A DNA stretch of 8,148 nucleotides, taken from NCBI GenBank assembly GCA_945865355.1, contig CAMBDN010000112.1, forward strand, positions 1 to 8,148. The letters run 5' to 3'. Positions within the stretch are counted from its first letter, which is position 1; every line of letters begins with the position of its first letter. The notes under the pieces were generated by a model. That model made no database searches. It was not told the DNA's origin and saw nothing but the letters and a program-made list of their open reading frames with translations. Source of the DNA: Legionella genomosp. 1 (GTDB lineage: Bacteria > Pseudomonadota > Gammaproteobacteria > Legionellales > Legionellaceae). This document shows positions 1 through 6,656 of the stretch, piece by piece. The position numbers and the translations under genes were made by a program.

Positions 1-503
1 TTTTTTTTATTCTGTAATAGCTCAAAGTCAAGTATTATTCGATTAATATCAGGATAGTAATGGCGCTTCTTTGCAATCATTGTTGCAATAATATCTTCAA
101 CATCTGCTTTAAAATCAGGGTCATCCTTATTCTTGAAAAAATCATCCAAGCTCTCTTGTCCACGAATAGAATCTAAGATAGACATATTCCATGCTAGGCA
201 CGCTATCGAAATGGCTGAATGCTCTTGTTGTTTTGTTGAAGCAGCTTTTAAAAGAAAATCAGCCAGATCAAGAATAATAGCAGACATTTTGGTTGGAAGG
301 CTCCCTTTTAATAAGGTATAGCCATCACCCATGTTTTTTTGAGCTCGCTTAACTAATCGTTTTTGACTTTCTTGTTGCGAGGCTAAGCTGATAGTCGATG
401 GCATCTCATCTGTAGGCAATATCCCGTTTTTCAAACAACAACGCTTATATTTTAGACCACTACCACAATGGCAAATATCATTTCTTCCTGGCTTTTTAAT
501 CAT
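1..503 (-). CDS. SEC-C motif protein, N-terminal part (runs off left edge)
   Basis: The frame is open from an ATG at 503 to the left edge, giving 167 codons without a stop, so the C-terminus is missing. Residues 5-23 form a textbook SEC-C zinc motif: a PGRND lead-in followed by CHCGSGLKYKRCC, with Cys11, Cys13, Cys22 and Cys23 as the likely zinc ligands. The same motif forms the C-terminal tail of SecA, where it binds SecB and ribosomes, and it occurs in many small uncharacterised proteins. The rest (about residues 24-167) is mixed charged and helical-looking, with no membrane segment or domain I recognise. A Shine-Dalgarno-like GAGGT (plus positions 508-512) lies 4 nt before the ATG and supports the start. 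The insertion sequence begins only about 25 bp upstream, so its native promoter has probably been displaced. The SEC-C motif is certain; the function is unknown. Confidence 0.85.
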   Translation of the reverse strand, partial: MIKKPGRNDICHCGSGLKYKRCCLKNGILPTDEMPSTISLASQQESQKRLVKRAQKNMGDGYTLLKGSLPTKMSAIILDLADFLLKAASTKQQEHSAISIACLAWNMSILDSIRGQESLDDFFKNKDDPDFKADVEDIIATMIAKKRHYYPDINRIILDFELLQNKK

Positions 504-528
504 CTCTACCTCAATTCTTCACAAAATA

Positions 529-545
529 ACAGAGCCTTATTTTAT
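529..545 (+). repeat. Left terminal inverted repeat of the IS
   Basis: The first seven bases, ACAGAGC, match the right end perfectly. With a one-base gap, 13 of 17 positions agree over 529-545. The similarity stops abruptly outside position 529, as expected for an IS terminus. Confidence 0.5.
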
Positions 546-553
546 TTGATAGC

Positions 554-2254
554 TCACCCCGATAAGGCATAAATTTTTTCCGCTGATGGGCCAAAGTAAC
601 CAATGATACGTTTCATTAATGCTGTTAGATTAACCACTAATGTTTGCGTTTTTTCTCCCTGATGTATAGTCCACACGTGAACGCCATGAAACAAACGAAA
701 AACCCAAGCCATTGTAGGCTTTTTGGTCTCTCTTGATAGTTGGTCTGGAATCGTTTCATTTGCCTGCTCCAAGGCTTGTCTTAGCTTATGTTGCGCGATG
801 CTGTAAATCATCAAACACAAAGTCATTACCATCATGAGTGCTTCAATTCTTGATGGCTTATGTAAAAAAATAGAATCCACTTCAAATGCGTCATTTTTGA
901 TGAATCGAAACCCTTGCTCTGTCTTGATTTGCTCTTTGTATTCAGATAAAAATGCCTCATCCGGTAAAATGGTTTTATCCAACTCATTTGATGCCAAAAT
1001 AAAACGGCCTTTACAACGCTTAGCCAAATCAATTCTCTCACTATCTTCTGTTAGCGTTCCTTGAATTCGGTACCCAACGACCTGAGGCAGGTCGTCAGCT
1101 TTTGGGCGACCACGTTTCACATGTTTCTCTATGGGCAAAGTAACCCACGTGACCTGGTGATATTTCAATGCCTTAACCGCTTTTTCTGCCGCTAATAATG
1201 CATCATGATCGCATGTGAACTCCTGGTTGCCTAAATGCCAAACTATCTTGGTATACGTTTCTTTCTCTTTCTGGATACGTTTTTCCAATGTCTTTAACTC
1301 ACGTGATGCAGCATGTTCTGAGTGAATCAGTATCCAGCGCTGAGCAACGTCGCCATAAGAGGCATCAGAGAGTCCCGTGATACGATACCCATCTTCCAGT
1401 TCTATCCATTCATAGGACTGATCCGGAATAAGCAGCCACTTTTTAGCCTCCTTCAACCGCTCAGGTACATGAGACAACCACTTTATTTCTCCAGCCTCAT
1501 TAACACAGCGTTCATACATCGCACTGTCCCCTACGTATAAAAAAGACGGACTTTCCTCCAGCTCCTTACAAAAGGCCTGCATTCTCGAAGCTGCTGCTTG
1601 CAAGACCACTTTATCTGATGCATTCCCACTGCAAGCCTCCATCCAAATTGGAAAATTGGCAGCGCCTGTAGTCGCAAGATTAAGCACCACCTGTTTTAGG
1701 TCAGGTCGATTTGCTTTTGAATACCCATAGGTCACCTCAATTGCTTGCCCGGACGATGACGAGCCAACAGCGGTCGATGTTTCTTCGGCAGTCTCATCGA
1801 ATAACGCTGACTCATCATCCTGATATGCACCATATAACAACAAGGATGTTGTATCAAAATGAGCACTACGACCCAATAGCTTTTGGTGAATACCAATATC
1901 AAAAGCTAACTCTGAAAAAAGCGGCGTCACACCAAAATCAAACACCGCATCTAAACCACGACCCAGTGAGTCATCATTAAAATCCGCAGCACTAACATTG
2001 CTATCAAACAATCGACTTACCGGTTTGTTTTCCAAAAACTTTGGAAACATGTACAGTCGATCGTCCATAAAGCCAAGTCCATTCAAAAGCATCGCAGCTA
2101 TGCGTTGCCCAATAGTTAGTCTCGCTCCTTTTTCTTTCGATACGGGAATGCGTTGATCTATTTTTTCAATCAGCCCAATGTCTTTTATAACAGATGTAAC
2201 TAATCCTAAGTGATCAAGCACTTGACTACTGACATTTTCTTCCTTTAGTATCAT
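554..2254 (-). CDS. IS1634-family DDE transposase
   Basis: This transposase should cut and rejoin the ends of its own element. The N-terminal region (about residues 10-130) has the DUF4277-like pattern typical of the family: LDHLG, then MLLNGLGF, LYMFP and NDDSLGR. The RNase H-like DDE core follows. D134 lies in HFDTTSL, D243 in YVGDSAMY, and E446 in the C-terminal signature Y439...E446-x6-K453, where the usual Arg of Y-R-E-K is Gln. The family hallmark GYSKANRPDLKQ sits at about 177-188. It appears intact at 566 residues, with no frameshift. I prefer the ATG at 2254: AAGGA precedes it by 9 nt and LDHLG follows soon after. An in-frame ATG at 2281 would add nine residues but lacks a clear ribosome site. 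Family assignment is by recalled motifs, not a search. Confidence 0.9.
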   Translation of the reverse strand: MILKEENVSSQVLDHLGLVTSVIKDIGLIEKIDQRIPVSKEKGARLTIGQRIAAMLLNGLGFMDDRLYMFPKFLENKPVSRLFDSNVSAADFNDDSLGRGLDAVFDFGVTPLFSELAFDIGIHQKLLGRSAHFDTTSLLLYGAYQDDESALFDETAEETSTAVGSSSSGQAIEVTYGYSKANRPDLKQVVLNLATTGAANFPIWMEACSGNASDKVVLQAAASRMQAFCKELEESPSFLYVGDSAMYERCVNEAGEIKWLSHVPERLKEAKKWLLIPDQSYEWIELEDGYRITGLSDASYGDVAQRWILIHSEHAASRELKTLEKRIQKEKETYTKIVWHLGNQEFTCDHDALLAAEKAVKALKYHQVTWVTLPIEKHVKRGRPKADDLPQVVGYRIQGTLTEDSERIDLAKRCKGRFILASNELDKTILPDEAFLSEYKEQIKTEQGFRFIKNDAFEVDSIFLHKPSRIEALMMVMTLCLMIYSIAQHKLRQALEQANETIPDQLSRETKKPTMAWVFRLFHGVHVWTIHQGEKTQTLVVNLTALMKRIIGYFGPSAEKIYALSG

Positions 2255-2319
2255 CAACCTCTGTCCTTGAAGAACAATCATATGCTGCGTGAGATTACAT
2301 AATCAGATGCATGTTGTCC

Positions 2320-2337
2320 ATATTATGGGAGCTCTGT
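2320..2337 (-). repeat. Right terminal inverted repeat of the IS
   Basis: Read inwards on the minus strand this end begins ACAGAGC and continues TCCCATAATAT. It pairs with the left end at 13 of 17 positions with one gap. It lies about 83 bp upstream of the first possible transposase ATG (2281), leaving room for the transposase promoter inside the element. Confidence 0.5.
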
Positions 2338-2580
2338 ATCGTAATAAAACCCAACCCTTTGGGTTTCAAACCACCGAAAATCTAATCATAGTTAATGAAA
2401 ATGGTTATAAATTAGCCTTCCACTTGTTAATAAATCATTTTATTTTATTTGGTGCGGAAGGTGAGATGCAGGCTTAGTTCTATTCAGATTACATTTTATT
2501 ATTAATTTTAAAAAAATTAGCTAGTACTCTAAGGCCTCGTCCACCCTATTCACATCTGATATTCACCTATTTTTATTTTT
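2338..2580. other. Gene-poor spacer between the IS and hemY
   Basis: This is about 240 bp of AT-rich sequence after the hemY stop. It contains a hairpin at 2347-2366 and an AT-only inverted repeat around 2502-2518 (TAATTTT / AAAATTA) that is unlikely to act as a terminator. The only open frame is a 62-codon plus-strand one (2289-2477). It starts inside the IS end and has no ribosome site or recognisable domain, so I do not call it. Before the IS inserted, this stretch may have held the promoter of the SEC-C gene. Confidence 0.5.
2347..2366 (-). terminator. Hairpin, possible terminator for leftward transcripts
   Basis: AAACCCA (2347-2353) and TGGGTTT (2360-2366) form a perfect 7-bp stem with a 6-nt loop. 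Read on the minus strand, the stem is followed by TATTA after its terminal T run, a weak U tract. It lies about 215 bp past the hemY stop and 10 bp outside the right IS end. It could end read-through from the hem operon before it enters the transposase. The stem is short with few G-C pairs, so this is a weak call. Confidence 0.3.
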
Positions 2581-3765
2581 TCATGCCTTGTGTTGAGTGG
2601 CTAATAATAGACCTTGGCGATAAGTAACACAGGCTCCTGCCTGGTCGCTTAATTGTTCGAGCAGTCTTCCTAGCTCCATATAAGCGGTAGGTGTGGCTCC
2701 AAACTCGATACTCTGTTCAAAATAGATTTTGGCTTTACCCCATAAATTTTTATTTTTACAAAGTCGACCTAGACATAGAAACAAAGCAGCGGAGTGGGTT
2801 TGTTCTTTGAGCAATGATTCGGCAAAATTTAATTGGGCATCGTCGCTATCAATTTGACCATAGATATCGATGAGTTGTTCATTAAATTTTTTGCGAAGGC
2901 AGCGCCGTAATAAGGCTTCCGCTTCTGCATCGCGTCGCTTACTTAGTAAATGGCTGCTATATAGGGACATTAATCCACCATCATGGGTTAAATTTTTAGG
3001 TAATTTTTGAATAAACCCAGTTAGCATTTGTGTTTGATCCTGTTTTATCAGGTCCATTAAAGCTTGCAAGTATGCGTGCTGTTGTAAACGTTGGTAGTCA
3101 TTTTCAGATACTACCTTATAGCGTTTTAATTCGGGTAAAAGGTTAATTAATTGCGGCCAATCTTTAACTTCTTCATAAAGATGCATTAATAACTTTAAAA
3201 CGTAAGGGTGATGTGGTGCTAAATCCTGTAGATGCCTTAACGTTGCTAATGCTTGCTCCCATTGTTGGTTAGCTAGCTGTAGCTGTGCTTGTGTTAATTC
3301 TACGGCTATTTTAGCCTCGGGCATTGATTGCTGTGCTTCACGCAAGTAATCATCTCTTAATTTATTGTCACCCATTTCTTGGGCTGCACGGGCTGCTGTT
3401 AGGTAGTTTAGAAGCGGGGTATCTGTGTCTGGCAATGCCTTGATTAAATGATTTTTAGCTTGTAGCCAATGCCCCTCGCTAAATTCGATCAAACCTTGTC
3501 TTGTTTTAGCTTGTGCGTTGTGGATGCGCCGTTTAGCAGACCAACTATTCCACGTGGCAGGAAAACGAATGATTGAATTTAATAATAATAAAAACGTGTG
3601 CAAGATGACAAAAATTAAAAACAATCCAATCACAGCAACCCAGAGTGTCGTTTCAACGGTCCAGTGGTTAACCGTAACCAAAAGATAACCTGGGTCATGT
3701 TGCAATTGTACGCCTAGCCATACTGACGCTAGTAAGAGCAAGAAAATGAATAGAGCACGAGTCAT
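2581..3765 (-). CDS. hemY: HemY, membrane-anchored TPR protein of the heme operon
   Basis: This is the proteobacterial HemY, an inner-membrane protein encoded with the early tetrapyrrole genes. Its role is not enzymatically defined; it is thought to help late heme synthesis. It is unrelated to the Bacillus protoporphyrinogen oxidase also called HemY. The 394 residues match the usual length of about 400. Two hydrophobic helices at about 4-20 and 40-63 flank the segment DPGYLL...WTVETTLW, a family hallmark. A basic stretch (SAKRR, 76-80) follows the second helix. The remainder is alpha-helical with TPR-like repeats, including the closing YMELGRLLEQ...ACVTYRQGL near the C-terminus. The start codon overlaps the hemX stop by one base (TAATG), indicating translational coupling; a GGAG about 10 nt upstream can serve as ribosome site. 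It is the last gene of the operon. Confidence 0.93.
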   Translation of the reverse strand: MTRALFIFLLLLASVWLGVQLQHDPGYLLVTVNHWTVETTLWVAVIGLFLIFVILHTFLLLLNSIIRFPATWNSWSAKRRIHNAQAKTRQGLIEFSEGHWLQAKNHLIKALPDTDTPLLNYLTAARAAQEMGDNKLRDDYLREAQQSMPEAKIAVELTQAQLQLANQQWEQALATLRHLQDLAPHHPYVLKLLMHLYEEVKDWPQLINLLPELKRYKVVSENDYQRLQQHAYLQALMDLIKQDQTQMLTGFIQKLPKNLTHDGGLMSLYSSHLLSKRRDAEAEALLRRCLRKKFNEQLIDIYGQIDSDDAQLNFAESLLKEQTHSAALFLCLGRLCKNKNLWGKAKIYFEQSIEFGATPTAYMELGRLLEQLSDQAGACVTYRQGLLLATQHKA

Positions 3766-4895
3766 TATGGGTTCACTCCCGCATCGGTAGGTTGCTTATC
3801 GCTTGTTTCTGTGTCCTTTGATTCAATTAGCTTGTTAAGCAAGGGTAGTGATTGTTCTAGAATCGGTTTTCGAAGGATTAGATGCGTTTTCTGCAATGTT
3901 ATTAATTGCTTGAGCAGAGCAGTGGTTCCTGGGTCATCTGGTGCAAAGGAGTGTTTGATATTTTGGATGGCTTGCGTTAATGAAAATTGATAGACCGGGT
4001 CATTATTTTGCAATATGGCCCACTGTGCTTCTTGCAAATTCAAGCGGATCCCCTCGCGTAGCATGGATTCATAGGCGGGTGAGGGCAAGGGCACAATATC
4101 TTCGTTGTGGCGACGAATGACAACGAGTGATTCAAGCAGACTAACGCTGTTCTTTAGGCTTCTCTGCCAGGTTGAAGATGTTTTATCACTCTCTTCTTTT
4201 GGTATATTTTTTTTGTCTGTCAGGGTTACTGCCAGTTTGAGTGGTAAGGTAGCGATTGTATCAAGCGCTGCATCCAATTGGCTAAGTAAGCCAGTTATAT
4301 CAAGTCTTGGTATGGCTTGTAACTCGGCAGTTTCTTTAGCGATTACCTGCCTGATATTGAACAATTGTTGATCGTGAACGTTTGCTAATATTGCATCAGC
4401 TTGTTGTAACAGGGCCGCAGTTGTTTGCAAATTATCACTCCAGTGGGCGTTAATTTGTGCCAACTCAAGGTAATAACGAGCTTTGAGCAACAGCCAATCA
4501 TTTGATTGATATAAGCGTTGTTGCAACGCTGATTGTAAATTTTTATCTATGGTGTTGAACTTATTCTGTAATTTGTCTTGTGATTCGTTGAGCTCTTTCG
4601 AGGTTGAGGCAAGTTGAGTTACGGTGTCATTTTGTAATTGTTTAAGTGTGTTCATTTGGTTGAGTAAATCTTTTCCCTGCTGAGCAGTCACCTCGCGTAA
4701 TTTTATGTTTATACTTACGGCATAGAAGGCGCAACCCATGGCAATAAATGCAATAGAAAGAGCCATAACGGGGAATAATTTGTGTTGCGTGTTGGTTTTT
4801 TGTGCGGGATTTTTCGCTTTTATCGGGTCATTTTGTAGATTAGGTTGCGATTTTGGTGATGGCGGTGCGGTCTTGGCGTCATTGCTGATTGTCAT
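3765..4895 (-). CDS. hemX: HemX family protein of the heme operon
   Basis: This is the HemX of the gammaproteobacterial hemCDXY cluster. It is often labelled uroporphyrinogen-III C-methyltransferase in databases, but no SAM-dependent methyltransferase motifs are visible and that label should not be trusted. The 376-residue protein has a Pro/Lys/Gln-rich cytoplasmic N-terminus (1-39), one membrane helix at about 41-61, then a Gln/Lys/Leu-rich probable coiled coil (about 65-125). A conserved-looking QRLYQSNDWLLLKARYYLELA segment begins the C-terminal helical domain. The architecture suggests an inner-membrane scaffold, by inference. The start at 4895 overlaps the end of hemD by 17 nt and has a strong AAGAGGA ribosome site 7 nt upstream, inside hemD. 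Confidence 0.9.
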   Translation of the reverse strand: MTISNDAKTAPPSPKSQPNLQNDPIKAKNPAQKTNTQHKLFPVMALSIAFIAMGCAFYAVSINIKLREVTAQQGKDLLNQMNTLKQLQNDTVTQLASTSKELNESQDKLQNKFNTIDKNLQSALQQRLYQSNDWLLLKARYYLELAQINAHWSDNLQTTAALLQQADAILANVHDQQLFNIRQVIAKETAELQAIPRLDITGLLSQLDAALDTIATLPLKLAVTLTDKKNIPKEESDKTSSTWQRSLKNSVSLLESLVVIRRHNEDIVPLPSPAYESMLREGIRLNLQEAQWAILQNNDPVYQFSLTQAIQNIKHSFAPDDPGTTALLKQLITLQKTHLILRKPILEQSLPLLNKLIESKDTETSDKQPTDAGVNP

Positions 4896-5661
4896 GAATA
4901 AATCCTCTTGTTTGGCCGCTCAATATTCCCTCGAGCGTATTTAATATCGTGTCATAGCGGCTGACAAAAATTGTCTGCATGCCTAGTAAGCTTGCTGCTT
5001 CGGCTAGGCGCTCACTGATCACCACGCACGGTGTTTTGCAAAGCCAGGAGCGTCCATTTTCCCCAAATAAGGTAAAAATATTTTGTATCGATTGCTGACT
5101 AGTAAACAGTATAATATCGACGACGTCATCATGCCACAGGGAATAAATTCGTTGTGGGCTAATGTTGGGTAAAATGCGTCGATAAACGTCTATAGAAATT
5201 AAATTTGCTCCGCGGGTTAATAATGTATTTGTGATGTCTATTTTACCGCCCTCACCCTTGACCAGTAAGATCGTTTGATTCTTTATTTGTTGAAGAAAAT
5301 CAAATTGTAAGAGGTGTTCACTGTCTGCCATGGCGGGGACATGATCAACGGATATTTTCCATTTCTCTAATGCATTGGCACTGGATTGACCAATGGCTGT
5401 GGTTTCTATGGTTGCAGGCCAAATTAATCTGAGTTGTTTTAATTTTGAAAAAAAATAATTTATTGCGTTGGTACTGATAAAGATAGCGTGTTCGACCTGA
5501 GCCAAAGGCGGCAGCTTCTTTAACCAAGCATCAGCGCTTGGTTCGATCGTTAATGCGGGCAACACGATGGGTATTCCACCGGCATCTTCAATCGCCTGAT
5601 TTAAGGAGACACCTTGATCCAGTGGGCGCGTGTTGAGAACACGTAAACCATTTAGCTTCAT
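4879..5661 (-). CDS. hemD: Uroporphyrinogen-III synthase
   Basis: HemD closes linear hydroxymethylbilane into uroporphyrinogen III with inversion of ring D, in the cytoplasm, just after the HemC step. The family is poorly conserved, but the expected landmarks are in order: VLNTRP (8-13), FISTNAI (61-67), AIGQSSANAL (89-98), VKGEGGK (134-140), VYRR (159-162), ILFTSQQSI (184-192) and VISERLAEAA (214-223). These fit the two-lobed fold with the active site between lobes. At 260 residues it is slightly longer than the E. coli enzyme (246). Its ATG overlaps the hemC stop as ATGA, so translation is likely coupled. Position between hemC and hemX makes the identification firm despite low sequence conservation. 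Confidence 0.94.
   Translation of the reverse strand: MKLNGLRVLNTRPLDQGVSLNQAIEDAGGIPIVLPALTIEPSADAWLKKLPPLAQVEHAIFISTNAINYFFSKLKQLRLIWPATIETTAIGQSSANALEKWKISVDHVPAMADSEHLLQFDFLQQIKNQTILLVKGEGGKIDITNTLLTRGANLISIDVYRRILPNISPQRIYSLWHDDVVDIILFTSQQSIQNIFTLFGENGRSWLCKTPCVVISERLAEAASLLGMQTIFVSRYDTILNTLEGILSGQTRGFIHDNQQ
4903..4909 (-). promoter_or_regulatory. Ribosome binding site of hemX
   Basis: AAGAGGA on the minus strand lies 7 nt before the hemX ATG, inside the 3' end of hemD. It is the clearest ribosome site within the hem operon. It fixes the hemX start and suggests HemX can be initiated independently of hemD termination. Confidence 0.7.
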
Positions 5662-6587
5662 GATGGGGTGCTATTCAGTAACGCATCAGCGCCACTTGCT
5701 AATAAGGCTTGCGCGCACTGATTGGCAATAGCTGTAGCGTCTTGTTGACGTCCCTGCTGACTATTACTGATGACAATTTTTCCATCCAAGCTTGCCACTT
5801 TAGCTTGGATGAGGAGTTGAGAATCCTTCGTTGGAGTGCAATAAACCGCCAGGGGAACATGACAATTACCACCCAATAGCGCATTTACTTGTCGTTCAGC
5901 ATTGACACAAATGGCTGTGGTAGGATCGCTAAGTGGTGCGATGTATTTTTTAATTTGCTCATCATTTATTCGGCATTCAATTCCCAACGCTCCTTGACCA
6001 CAAGCCGGTAACATAATTTCTGTGCTAAGAATTTCTCGGATGCTCTCTTGCATTGACATACGTTCAAGCCCTGCTGCAGCGAGTACGATGGCATCATATT
6101 CTCCTGCTTCAAGTTTAGCGATACGTGTTTGAATATTCCCTCGTAATGTTTTGATCTGCAAATCAGGACGAATAGCAAGTAACTGAGATTGGCGACGCAA
6201 ACTTGTCGTCCCAATGATGGCGCCCGTTGGTAAATGATCAAGATTGGCATATTTCAAGCTGAGCAGCGCATCTAAAGGGTTGTCGCGTCGACAAATCGCA
6301 GCCAAGCCTAATCCTTCAGGAAATGCTGCAGGAACATCTTTCATGGAGTGTACGGCTAAGTCAGCGCGATGGTCGAGCAAGGCTTCCTCTAATTCTTTAA
6401 CAAATAAACCTTTGCCACCCAAAGTAGACAATTTATTTTGCAGAAATTTATCGCCAGATGTCACCATTGGAATTAATTCAATTCGCAATGATGGCCAGTG
6501 TTGTATAAGCCTTTCTCGAACATGGTTAGCTTGCCATAATGCAAGGGGGCTTTTTCGTGTGGCGATGCGTAATAGTATTTTTGACAT
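5658..6587 (-). CDS. hemC: Porphobilinogen deaminase (hydroxymethylbilane synthase)
   Basis: HemC joins four porphobilinogen molecules into hydroxymethylbilane using a covalently bound dipyrromethane cofactor. The signatures are nearly complete and fall at E. coli numbering. RIATRKSPLALWQA is at 7-20. VTSGD and GGKGLFVKELE come next. AVHSMKDVP follows with catalytic Asp84 and Lys83. TTSLRRQ gives Arg131/Arg132, and TLRGN gives Arg149. LPACGQGALGIE is at 193-204, and LLGGNCHVPL carries Cys242, the cofactor attachment residue. Length (309) is typical. The ATG at 6587 fits family N-termini, though its ribosome site is weak. It heads the operon, overlaps hemD by 4 nt, and diverges from the sensor kinase gene across under 70 bp. 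Confidence 0.98.
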   Translation of the reverse strand: MSKILLRIATRKSPLALWQANHVRERLIQHWPSLRIELIPMVTSGDKFLQNKLSTLGGKGLFVKELEEALLDHRADLAVHSMKDVPAAFPEGLGLAAICRRDNPLDALLSLKYANLDHLPTGAIIGTTSLRRQSQLLAIRPDLQIKTLRGNIQTRIAKLEAGEYDAIVLAAAGLERMSMQESIREILSTEIMLPACGQGALGIECRINDEQIKKYIAPLSDPTTAICVNAERQVNALLGGNCHVPLAVYCTPTKDSQLLIQAKVASLDGKIVISNSQQGRQQDATAIANQCAQALLASGADALLNSTPS

Positions 6588-6589
6588 GA

Positions 6590-6637
6590 AGCACTAATGC
6601 AGGTTTAGGACGTATCATGATAGCATTATTTAGTGCT
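6590..6637. promoter_or_regulatory. Bulged inverted repeat and palindrome between hemC and the kinase gene
   Basis: The left arm AGCACTAATGC (6590-6600) is complementary to the right arm GCATTATTTAGTGCT (6623-6637), giving 11 pairs if four bases of the right arm bulge out. Inside lies TATCATGATA (6613-6622), a perfect 10-bp palindrome. Together they span the whole divergent gap between the hemC ATG (6587) and the likely kinase ATG (6657), so both promoters must overlap this dyad. It could be an operator or an RNA hairpin; no known regulator motif is recognised. AT-rich -10-like hexamers occur (CATTAT at 6624-6629 on plus), but I could not pair them with convincing -35 boxes. Confidence 0.45.
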
Positions 6638-6656
6638 CCCATTGGAAATGAACGAG

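Larger units (their letters stand above)
529..2337 (-). mobile_element. IS1634-family insertion sequence, apparently complete
   Basis: This is a single-gene element of about 1.8 kb. The transposase fills nearly all of it, ending 25 bp from the left boundary and starting 56-83 bp from the right one. The boundaries are set by an imperfect inverted repeat that begins ACAGAGC at both ends. No matching direct repeat flanks these ends: the left flank ends AAAATA and the right flank begins ATCGTA. Either the boundaries are slightly off, or the duplication was lost through recombination or decay. The element separates the SEC-C gene from the hem operon, both read leftwards. Transposase identity is strong; the exact ends are moderate. 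Confidence 0.6.

Noticed and set aside
133..321. 62-codon plus-strand open frame
   Set aside because: It is antisense to the SEC-C gene, whose zinc motif and open frame to the edge are far stronger evidence.
834..1980. Several plus-strand and one minus-strand small frames within the transposase
   Set aside because: They are out-of-frame or antisense shadows of a gene with clear family motifs.
2289..2477. 62-codon plus-strand open frame after the IS transposase start
   Set aside because: It begins inside the IS terminus, has no ribosome site and no recognisable motif. It could be chance or a remnant, but nothing positive supports it.
2500..2530. Terminator directly after hemY formed around the T-rich stretch on the minus strand
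   Set aside because: Only a 4-bp stem (TTAG/CTAA) precedes the T run and the other inverted repeat is AT-only, so a stable terminator hairpin is not supported.
3765..4895. Uroporphyrinogen-III C-methyltransferase activity for HemX
   Set aside because: The protein has one membrane helix and a coiled coil, and none of the SAM-binding motifs of CysG/CobA enzymes; the common database label reflects operon context only.
4105..4944. Plus-strand frames of 68-88 codons across hemX
   Set aside because: Antisense to hemX, with no ribosome site or domain signal.
6581..6586. Perfect TTGACA hexamer as a -35 box for the kinase gene
   Set aside because: It coincides with the hemC start codon region, and no good -10 hexamer lies 16-18 bp downstream (TTTAGG at 17 bp is poor; TATCAT is 26 bp away).
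6244..6597. 117-codon plus-strand frame antisense to hemC
   Set aside because: HemC is intact with all catalytic residues; this frame is a mirror of its codon pattern.
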